A DNA stretch of 64,000 nucleotides from Astropecten irregularis (lineage: Eukaryota > Echinodermata > Asteroidea > Paxillosida > Astropectinidae), in contig OZ020260.1 of the NCBI GenBank assembly GCA_963971285.1, positions 9,830,798 to 9,894,797 of the forward strand, written 5' to 3'. Shown in pieces: positions 55,556-64,000 of the stretch. Both the position numbers and the translations under genes were made by a program. Position 1 is the first letter of the stretch; every line of letters starts with the position of its first letter. The notes beneath the pieces were generated by a model that was not told the DNA's origin, did no database searches, and was given only the letters and a program-made list of their open reading frames with translations.

Positions 55556-55892
55556 AAGTAGGTATCATACTTTGTTTTTTTGTCAAAGAAATGCAGATTC
55601 ATGGGCAAAAATATCAAATGGGATACAGTAAAAGTCATCGGTGAAATTTCCAATCCCATACGGTACTCAGTTTTTGAGAAAAAAGTGAAAAACGCCCACA
55701 AAAATTCTTTAATCTTTTCACCAGTATTTTTTTAAGATAAAAAAAATTTGGTCGTTGCTTAAACTAATTTCTTATTAAATGCAGCATTTTAGGCGGACAG
55801 ATTTTTACAGTATGTTTCTACTGGCACCATCTTTATACCCTGTAGGTAAATCTGTGAACATTTCTATTTTTATTTTATACCAAAGTAGGACT
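55556..55892. mobile_element. MITE-like element, copy 1 (intron B)
   Basis: About 337 bp bounded by GTATCATACTTTG and ACCAAAGTAGGAC. Its reverse complement matches 57,961-58,285 in intron C along its length with moderate divergence (shared phrases: TCATGGGCAAAAATATCAA, GGTCGTTG, TTTCTACTGGCA/TTTCTACCAGCA). It is AT-rich with no coding region. Confidence 0.72.
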
Positions 55893-56220
55893 TCAGGCTC
55901 TGCCAAAAAAATATCTGGGTCGTAAACGGGTAAACCCATGTAAAAATGACTAACCTGTTCAGACTGCATGATTTCAACATGGCGTAGACTCAGGTAGAAC
56001 GTTCATCCTTTGTTGATACCAAACCTGCTTGCTAGATGGTTAAGAGCATTTGAACTGTGTACAACATGTTAAAATCTGTACTCAGTTTAATCCTTTGAAA
56101 AGGTTAACACACAGCTTGAGAGGAATAAACGGAATATGTCAAATTTGATGAGTTTGCTTTACCTTTCCCAACAGAACAATCATCTGCGTCATTAACAAAG
56201 AGAGGAAATCAAACTAACAA

Positions 56221-56482
56221 ATCAATCAATCAATCAATCAATTAGTGGGAACAAGCGCTGCGGCAGCGCATTCCTGCATCTACCTTCGAGCATTACTCCT
56301 TTGGTCTTCTGATGGTCATCCCCCAGGCAGCCACTTGACAAGATAACGATTGATCTGACACAACCACATATCATGTGGATGCCCTTCCGGGTGTATCATA
56401 ACAGTAGTTTTCTCAAAGAGAGAATCCATCTGGCAGGAACAAAAAACAAACAAACACCCAACAAACAAACAAACAAACAACA
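56221..56482. mobile_element. Possible SINE/LINE 3' fragment flanked by tetranucleotide runs
   Basis: An (ATCA)n run at 56,221-56,242 and (CAAA)n-type runs at 56,440-56,482 flank about 200 bp of GC-richer sequence that interrupts similarity with intron A (A is continuous near 18,560). On the minus strand it would end in an (ATTG)n tail, as some non-LTR retroelements do. The class is not established. Confidence 0.35.
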
Positions 56483-56850
56483 CTACTGTCTTTGAGACAT
56501 TAGGCTGCCTCCAGCAAAAGCTGTCGCTATATCAATGCAACAGTATAAAGCAAAACGTTGACCATGTGTCCTCCAAACTTTCACTCTACCGTCCAACTTT
56601 CAAAGGCTTCATCTGAATACATGACTTTCTGCCATGTTTTCTTGAACCAGAGTTCAAAGCACACTCAATCCCCTGTTGAGGAGTTTATAATCACTTTTTG
56701 CTCATATTATAAGATGTAGAGTAGGGCTATAGGGGATAATGTTGACAACCCAGTTAATTTTCTTCACCAGTGACATGAGTCTACATAATACGTGTAGACT
56801 CGCCAAAATTTAACATGAAACTAAAAAGTTTCACAATTTTCTTCTTACAG

Positions 56851-57633
56851 CAACCGCAATGACAACAACCCCTGGGACAACCACTTTGGATGAGACAACT
56901 ACAGCTGTTGTCACAACCACGGCGGCTGCGACAACTAAAGCTGGAGACACAACAACAGTAGCTGACACAACCACAGCTGTTGACACAACCACTGTAGCTG
57001 AAACAACTACAGCTGAAGAAACAACAACTGTAGTTGAAACAACTACAGCTGAAGGCACAACGACTGTACCCGAAACAACTACTGCTGGTGTCACAACCAT
57101 GGCAACTGAAACAACCACAGCTGGTGACACTACCACTGCCGCCGAAACAACTACAGCTGAAGAAACAACAACTGTAGCTGAAACAACCACAGCTGGTGAC
57201 ACAACAACTGTTGCCAAAACAACTACAGCTGGTGACACAACAACTGTTGCTGAAACAACTACAGCTGGTGTCATAACCAAGGCGGCTGAGACAACTACAG
57301 CTGGTGACACAACCACTGTTGCCGAAACAACTACAGTTGGTGATACAACCACTGTTGCTGAAACAACCACAGCTGGAGACACAACCACTGTAGCTGAAAC
57401 AACTACAGCTGGTGACACAACGACTGTAGCTGAAAGAACCACAGCTGGTGAAACAACCACTGTAGCTGAAACAACTACAGCTGAAGACACAACGACTGTA
57501 GCTGAAACAACCACAGCTGGAGACACCACTACTGTGTTGGAGACTACTACTGCTGAAGGCACAACAATTGAAGCTGAAATAACTTCTGTTGCAGACACAA
57601 CCACTTTGGCTGACACAAGTAGCAGCTCTTTAG
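56851..57633 (+). CDS. Thr-rich mucin-like repeat protein, exon block 3 (short, complete)
   Basis: A 783-bp, 261-codon exon with phase 1 at both ends, between CTTCTTACAG and a GTGAG donor. The leader ATAMTTTPGTTTLDE resembles the block 2 leader, and the end SSSSLG matches the other blocks. It holds about 20 copies of the 12-residue unit, but they are much more diverged than in blocks 1 and 2 (AAAT, TVVE, GVTTMATE, GVITKAAE, TIEAEITSVAD). It looks like the un-expanded form of the module: same edges, same phase, no higher-order repeats. The ATG at 56859 is in frame but is more likely an internal Met than a start, because the acceptor and phase match the other blocks. Confidence 0.85.
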
Positions 57634-57960
57634 GTGAGATTTCTTGTTTCGGCATGCATTTTGTTTTGCCCTCTTTTCAGTTTTTTGTCAAAATTTTAAC
57701 CTGAAGCAAAAACTATAACCTGAAGCAAAAACCTGGTCACAAAAAGTATATTAACTGTATGGACCTTACCGAAGATAGCCTGGCAATACGCATATTTATG
57801 CATGTTTTACCACATGCATTGTCATGCGTATATTCGTATAGCTGTGATCTGACATTTGTTTCTGTAAGAAAGCCTTATTACTTTGAGTGTTTTGTACATA
57901 ATGCTCTTGCACAATGGTCCATGGAATATCAATGTACAGACACTTGTTTCAGCTGTGTTA

Positions 57961-58285
57961 AAGGTTGTATCATACTTTGGTAATAGACCAAAACAGAAAT
58001 GTTCTTAGATTTACATATAACTTTCTGGGTATATGAAGATGATGCTGGTAGAAACCTACCGTTAAAATATTTCCGCCTGAAATGGTGTATTTATCCAGAA
58101 ATTAATAAAACAACGACCGAAAATCTTTTTGATCTTTTAAAAGATCAAAAATAAAAGAGAAAAGACTTAAGAAATACTATGGCCGTTTTTCACTGTTTTC
58201 TCATAAAGTTTTACTGTATCTTCCTTGATATTTTTGCCCATGAATCTGTATTTCTTTGACAAAAACCAAAGTATGATACTACCTT
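57961..58285. mobile_element. MITE-like element, copy 2 (intron C)
   Basis: 325 bp with near-perfect terminal inverted repeats (AAGGTTGTATCATACTTTGG at the left; the right end is its complement with one mismatch). It is the inverted relative of 55,556-55,892. Non-coding. Confidence 0.78.
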
Positions 58286-58506
58286 TAAGTTCTTATGCAT
58301 ACAGTAGTTGAATTTATTGTCTGTATAATGTTGAGTTTGCACTTAGTAGCAGCCTTAACAACATTCTGTTTCTAAGAGTGCTTTTTGGCTATCTCCGATA
58401 AGGTCCAATGTGGTACCAATCATTGTGTGTGATTATGTAAAGACTGTTACTCATAAATGAGTTTTACCTGTAAGATTCTTATAGCTGATAAGATTTTACT
58501 GGTACC

Positions 58507-58710
58507 TTACCCAAATGTTTGTGTTCAATTGTTTTACTGTGTTTAACATTCAACTAACATACCTGAAGGGCAGCATTGAGCATGTAGCTTACAATCCACT
58601 GAAGATTATTGGTATCATGTCAGGATAAAATGTTTGTGGAAGCTGCAAAGACTGCACAAGAAACCCTTCAGTTTTGTGTTCCGTATTACTGTACTGTGCA
58701 CTTGTGTTGT
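58507..58710. repeat. Conserved paralogous intron block, copy C
   Basis: The intron C copy of the 200-bp block at 15,581 and 51,251; slightly closer to A in the first 60 bases (CAATTGTTTTACTGTG present in A and C, altered in B). Confidence 0.85.
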
Positions 58711-59740
58711 TTGAAAGCTTTAAATCATTTTGGCTTTTGTTAACTTTCCTTAAACATTTTCCTTCAACATTGTCTGCTGTCTGCTGTGAGTTTGCATTTA
58801 GTATTGCACTCACTACTCACTTTAGATAAAAAATGAAATTAACATTTAAAACTGAAGATGTTCTCTTCGCTCCACATTTAAAACAATTCTTTTCTGGACT
58901 TATACCATGAGAATTCCACCAATATTATGTTAATAGATTAACCATGAATATTATTCAGATTATGGTCATAAACGTTGTGAATCAAGCAAATCTCACTGAA
59001 AAATACCATTTAGCTACAATCACTACTCATAATTCTTTTCCCTTACGTTTTGTGCTGTATTTGGGCAATTGAAGCAACGGTAACACTGTTTAATTTGTCT
59101 CACTTATTGCTGTTATTGCACGTAACACTAACATTATTTTGTTCTGGCTAATTAATTTGATTGATGATTGATGATGATTGGATTATAATACTATAGGATA
59201 ATGATAGGACAGAACCAGTATAGGATATTGTGTGATACTGATAGGACAGAACTAGTATAGGATCTTGTGTTAAGGTCTGGTTGATGTTTGATAAGCACAT
59301 AACGTAGTATGCATAAAGAATGGTCTTGTGGTGGTCAGTTTCTCAAACATTGCACCTGTATGAAATAACCTTGGCTAGATGTTTTTGCCTCATTGTTTTG
59401 GGGGTTCACGCACATTTGTTGTGATTTAAAAAGTCTCACATTTACTCACAGCTTAAAACACTAAGGAGGAGATCTCAGTTGGACATAATGAACACGTTTG
59501 AATGATTTGTGGCTGTTTTGTGTTTTGGATGGAAGAAGCAGAAGAAAATTATGACGATTTTTTTTGCCAGCAAGTTTTACAAGAGCAGCTCGTAGTAGAG
59601 TAGCAGATACGTGATGCGTGTTGTGAACCTACTGGTGTTCTCTACCCTGAGGTAACTCTCTTTAACTGGTGTTCTCTACCCTGAGGTAACTCGCTTTAAA
59701 GCTGATGTGTACAGGACATGGTTTACTGAATGGTTAACCT
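58711..59740. other. Intron C, shared 5' half
   Basis: Paralogous to introns A and B. It contains the B/C-shared direct repeat (59,198-59,270). A 34-bp perfect-but-one tandem duplication lies at 59,631-59,664 and 59,665-59,698 (TCTACCCTGAGGTAACT in both). No gene. Confidence 0.7.
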
Positions 59741-61077
59741 TAGCAGGGGTTGATCCGGGGAGGGGGGTGGGTTGTTATTTGTTATTTTAGATATGGAGAG
59801 AAAGGGGGGGGGGGGAGACAATTTATTTATTGGGCAGTTAACCTGCTAGCTTTGATCAGCCCAGGATACTTTCACTATTGCACTGGTGCATTTTACTTTC
59901 CATCATGTCCATGTCCCCCTGTGGAAAATCCTGGATCTGCCGCTGCTTGGGCTGCCTACACATATATTTGATATCCGAAAGTTCTTTATTAAGTGCACCA
60001 TGCAGATATTGATAAGGTGGGGAACAACGGATTTTGCTAAAATTTGGTGTAAAGGGGGTCCTAGGTAGCCTTGAGGTTGTATACATTTCTAAGTTATCCA
60101 ACCTTCCTATCTTTTTGGTAAAAAAACATTTTATTTATGATTTTGGGGTACGATGTTCAAATGCTTGCTGTGTCACAATGGAAAGTAGTGAAATGTTTAG
60201 ATGTCTTTTCTTTAATAATACGGGGTACCCCTCAATTAGCATCATGTATATAGCTATTTATCAGTAGGTAGTTGTAGTGTCATAAGTGTACGTCTTTGAA
60301 CAATGAGAAAAAAATCATCTCGTATTTGTTACTACTAGTTCTCTTTTAGTGTTTTAGTTGAGTATTAGGTTCCCTAGTGCAAGGTTTTGGATAATTTCAG
60401 CTGGTAGGTCACTGTTCTGTTGGATACCTTTTAAAACCCGCTGCACTGCAAAGCAACGTAGTCCTTTGTCTTCAGAAAACAAACACACAATTACATTATT
60501 TCGATTCAGGTAATAATTCAGAGGTGACAAAATTCATTCCTTTTAATTCTCATTTGTTGTGCAAAATCGAGTATTACACAATCACTTTAAAGCCATAGAA
60601 GTGTAGGACTAGGTGTTGCATACAAAGATGGTTTGTTTGTAGACTTATTGTCGAAATGACAAGGTAACAGTGGAGACAACACAAAGGTTTGCGCCTTCTC
60701 CCCCGAAGAGAAATCAATATTATTAAAAAAGGAATGATTATTCTGGAAATGATACATGTTGACAAGTAGTAACTGGGTCATATTGATTCTGCACAGCATC
60801 CATTCCATGGTCAGAAGCTATTTTTCCACCAATTCTATAATACTTTTTTTTAACCTAGTCCTTAGATGGAAGTGGTTTTGATTTATGTAAGACTGCAAGG
60901 CATGAAAAGTAACTGGCTATTTGTCGCCCATGTTGAAACAAACCCTGCTTGGGAGATGGGTTGAGAGTGGCCGACTTTTGTAAAAAATGTTGACGTGATG
61001 AAACTGATAATGTGGATGCCTCCGTGTTAGATTTCAAACTGGGTTAGCATGTGTCCCGTTGGGTAGCTGATCAAATG

Positions 61078-61078
<1 letters not shown>
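59741..61078. other. Intron C, mostly unassigned
   Basis: Contains a G-rich patch (runs of G at about 59,760 and 59,803-59,815), overlapping short open frames without conservation, and a segment near 60,930-60,980 resembling intron A 17,570-17,620. No gene or element could be assigned. Confidence 0.45.

Positions 61079-61110
<32 letters not shown>
61079..61110. repeat. (TA)n microsatellite
   Basis: About 15-16 uninterrupted TA dinucleotides directly abut the CAGGGTGTCC end of the next element. TA is the usual insertion target of mariner-type elements. Confidence 0.95.
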
Positions 61111-61113
<3 letters not shown>

Positions 61114-61489
61114 GGTGTCCCAAAAATGCAACACTTTTGTCGAGAACTATTATATAAAAATTAAACTGTTTATCACTTCAAGATTCAGATACGTGATAAA
61201 GCTATGTCTTGGCTATCACCATGTAGAATATGAGCAAAATTGGACTAAAATTTAGTGACAAAACTAAGACTGAATTACCAAACCTCCAAACCTAATGTTC
61301 ATCTTTCTTTCATACACATTATGTGTGTATTGACCACAATGCGCGTTATCCTTGCAAATTTGTTTTTAAGGAGTACTCTTTCAATTGATCATATTTTTGC
61401 CAATTTCCGCCCAAATATGCTTAAATTCTACATGGTGATAGCCAAGGCAGGGTTGTATCACATATAAGATTCGTGAAGTGATAAACAGT
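61111..61489. mobile_element. Truncated foldback/mariner-like MITE beside the block 4 acceptor
   Basis: The left end CAGGGTGTCCCAAAAATG sits in a TA run, as for mariner-type termini. Inverted arms lie at 61,163-61,243 and about 61,401-61,488 (AAACTGTTTATCACTTCA and its complement; GGCTATCACCATGTAGAAT and its complement). The outer 50 or so bases of the left end have no partner on the right, so the right end is truncated where the splice-acceptor sequence begins. Confidence 0.7.
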
Positions 61490-61536
61490 TTTTTTCAAGA
61501 ATGAAACTAAAAGATGTTACGATTTTCTTCTTATAG

Positions 61537-64000
61537 CAACTACAGCTGGAGACACTACCGCTGTAGCTGAGACAACCACAGCTGGAGAGACAACCACTGT
61601 AGCTGAAACAACTACAGCTGGAGATACAACCACTGTTGCTGACACAACCACAGCTGGAGACACAACCACTATTTCTCAAACAACCACAGCTGGAGACACA
61701 ACCACTGTGGCCGAGACAACTACAGCTGGAGACACAACAACGGTAGGTGACACAACTACAGCTGTTGACACAAGCACTGTAGCTGACACAACTACAGCTG
61801 GAGATACAACCACTGTTGCTGAAACAACCACAGCTGGAGACACAACCACTGTTGCTGACACAACTACAGCTGAAGACACAACCACTGTAGCTGAAACAAC
61901 TACTGCTGAAGATACAACCACTGTTGCTGAGACAACCACAGCTGGAGATACAACCACTGTAGCTGAAACAACCACAGTTGGAGAGACAACCACTGTTGCT
62001 GAAACAACTACAGCTGGAGATACAACCACTGTTGCTGACACAACTACAGCTGGAGACACAACCACTGTAGCTGAAACAACTACTGCTGAAGACAAAACCA
62101 CTGTTGCTGAAACAACTACAGCTGGAGATACTACCACTGTAGCTGAAACAACTACAGCTGGAGATACAACCACTGTAGCTGAAACAACCACAGCTGGAGA
62201 CACAACCACTGTAGCTGAAACAACCACAGCTGGAGAGACAACCACTGTTGCTGAAACAACTACAGCTGGAGACACAACCACTGTAGCTGAAACAACAACT
62301 GCTGAAGACAAAACCACTGTTGCTAAAACAACCACTGTTGCTGAAACAACCACTGTTTCTGACACAACCACAGCTGGAGACACAACCACTGTAGCTGAAA
62401 CAACCACAGCTGGAGAGACAACCACTGTTGCTGAAACAACTACAGCTGGAGATACAACCACTGTTGCTGACACAACTACAGCTGGAGACACAACCACTGT
62501 AGCTGAAACAACTACTGCTGAAGACAAAACCACTGTTGCTGAAACAACCACAGCTGGAGACACAACCACTGTAGCTGAAACAACTACTGCTGAAGACACA
62601 ACCACTGTTGCTGACACAACCACAGCTGGAGACACAACCACTGTAGCTGAAACAACCACAGCTGGAGAGACAACCACTGTTGCTGAAACAACTACAGCTG
62701 GAGATACAACCACTGTTGCTGACACAACTACAGCTGGAGACACAACCACTGTAGCTGAAACAACCACAGCTGAAGACACAACCACTGTTGTTGACACAAC
62801 CACAGCTGGAGACACAACCACTGTAGCTGTAACAACCACAGCTGGAGAGACAACCACTGTCACTGAAACAACCACAGCTGGAGACACAACCACAGCTGGA
62901 GACACAACCACTGTGGCTGAAACAACCACAGCTGGAGACACAACCACTGTAGCTGAAACAACCACAGCTGGAGACACTACAACAGTAGCTGACACAACCA
63001 CAGCTGTTGACACAACCACTGTAGCTGAAACAACCACAGCTGGAGAGACAACCACTGTTGCTGAAACAACTACAGCTGGAGACACAACCACTGTAGCTGA
63101 AACAACAAATGCTGAAGACAAAACCACTGTTGCTGAAACAACCACTGTTGCTGAAACAACCACTGTTTCTGACACAACCACAGCTGGAGACACAACCACT
63201 GTAGCTGAAACAACCACAGCTGGAGAGACAACCACTGTTGCTGAAACAACTACAGCTGGAGATACAACCACTGTTGCTGACACAACTACAGCTGGAGACA
63301 CAACCACTGTAGCTGAAACAACTACTGCTGAAGACAAAACCACTGTTGCTGAAACAACCACAGCTGGAGAGACAACCACTGTCACTGAAACAACCACAGC
63401 TGGAGACACAACCACAGCTGGAGACACAACCACTGTGGCTGAAACAACCACAGCTGGAGACACAACCACTGTAGCTGAAACAACCACAGCTGGAGACACT
63501 ACAACAGTAGCTGACACAACCACAGCTGTTGACACAACCACTGTAGCTGAAACAACTACAGCTGGAGATACAACCACTGTAGCTGAAACAACCAGAGCTG
63601 GAGACACTACAACAGTAGCTGACACAACTACAGCTGTTGACACAACCACTGTAGCTGAAACAACTACAGCTGGAGATACAACCACTGTAGCTGAAACAAC
63701 TACTGTAGCTGACACAACTACAGCTGTTGACACAACCACTGTCACTGAAACAACCACAGCTGGAGACACAACCACAGCTGGAGATACAACCACTGTAGCT
63801 GAAACAACCACAGCTGGAGACACAACCACTGTAGCTGAAACAACCACAGCTGGAGAGACAACCACTGTTGCTGAAACAACTACAGCTGGAGACACAACCA
63901 CTGTAGCTGAAACAACAACTGCTGAAGACAAAACCACTGTTGCTGAAACAACCACTGTTGCTGAAACAACCACTGTTTCTGAAACAACCACAGCTGGAGA
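61537..64000 (+). CDS. Thr-rich mucin-like repeat protein, exon block 4 (3' partial)
   Basis: Starts after CTTCTTATAG in phase 1 (CA completing an Ala codon, then TTAGDTTAVAETTTAGE) and stays open to the window end, at least 821 codons. The 12-residue unit dominates. Unlike the other blocks it contains many odd half-units: runs such as TTTVAKTTTVAETTTVSD near 62,320-62,360, 63,130-63,175 and 63,940-63,980, and TTTAGDTTTAGD near 62,880, 63,410 and 63,770. Other variants are AEDK and TVTE. It reaches the repeat immediately after the acceptor, with no leader like TTTAPG or TTTPG, so its 5' edge may have been lost or overwritten. The 3' end lies outside the window. Confidence 0.82.
61540..64000 (+). 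repeat. 18/36-bp tandem array, block 4, with 810-bp landmark spacing
   Basis: Same 36-bp family as the other blocks, but 18-bp half-units are gained or lost. The distinctive run (ACA ACT GCT GAA GAC AAA, then three TTTV(A/S) half-units) appears from 62,281, 63,091 and 63,901. These are 810 bp apart, 45 half-units and not a whole number of 36-bp units. Confidence 0.8.

Larger units (their letters stand above)
51078..56850 (+). other. Intron B (phase 1, 5,773 bp)
   Basis: Begins GTAAGATTT and ends CTTCTTACAG. Its first 1.5 kb (to about 52,640) and last 1.5 kb (from about 55,315) align by eye with intron A. The central stretch of about 2.7 kb is absent from A and consists of inverted-repeat elements plus unassigned AT-rich DNA. 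A TTAAC branch-point-like motif lies about 40 bases before the acceptor, in the same setting as in intron A. No coding region is supported. Confidence 0.85.
57634..61536 (+). other. Intron C (phase 1, 3,903 bp)
   Basis: Begins GTGAGATTT and ends CTTCTTATAG. The stretch from about 58,400 to 59,700 is paralogous to introns A and B, with a second weaker match around 60,930-60,980. The rest includes an inverted-repeat element at the 5' side, unassigned sequence from about 59,740 to 60,850, a TA microsatellite, and a truncated foldback element directly before the acceptor. No gene is supported. Confidence 0.82.

Noticed and set aside
59750-60267. Overlapping short open frames in intron C
   Set aside because: Both strands and several frames are open at once, with no conservation or coding signature.

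Overview
The window is eukaryotic, almost certainly metazoan. It lies inside one enormous plus-strand gene for a threonine-rich, mucin-like repeat protein. Four very long or symmetric coding blocks are separated by three AT-rich introns of 3.9-5.8 kb with canonical GT..AG ends and pyrimidine tracts. The introns carry small inverted-repeat (MITE or foldback) elements and one short insertion with a target-site duplication. I cannot name the species; a marine invertebrate is plausible, but that is a guess from genome style.

Layout: exon block 1 is 1-14735 (open at the left edge, at least 4,911 codons); intron A is 14736-19121; exon block 2 is 19122-51077 (31,956 bp, 10,652 codons in one uninterrupted exon); intron B is 51078-56850; exon block 3 is 56851-57633 (783 bp, 261 codons); intron C is 57634-61536; exon block 4 is 61537-64000 (open at the right edge, at least 821 codons). 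Every junction is phase 1 (exons end ..SS(F/L)G and the next begins with the last two bases of an Ala codon). Blocks can therefore be duplicated, added or skipped without breaking the frame. Joined, the window encodes at least 16,600 residues.

The protein is built from a 12-residue unit (consensus TTTAGDTTTVAE, 36 bp), itself two related hexapeptides TTT(A/V)(G/A)(D/E). About half the residues are Thr, each unit carries about two acidic residues, and there is no Cys and almost no aromatic residue. This fits a densely O-glycosylated, extended, anionic secreted or surface mucin domain. Signal peptide, cysteine-rich or membrane domains must lie outside the window.

Above the 36-bp unit there are nested higher-order duplications (for example 540, 1512, 2160, 2448, about 4.7-4.9 kb and 5040 bp). 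Many copies differ by only a few bases, which implies very recent unequal exchange. The three introns are also paralogous, so whole exon-plus-intron modules were copied. Introns B and C share a derived short duplication that A lacks.

No other protein gene is supported. The long antisense reading frames are by-products of the repeat. A degenerate tRNA-like sequence sits in intron A.
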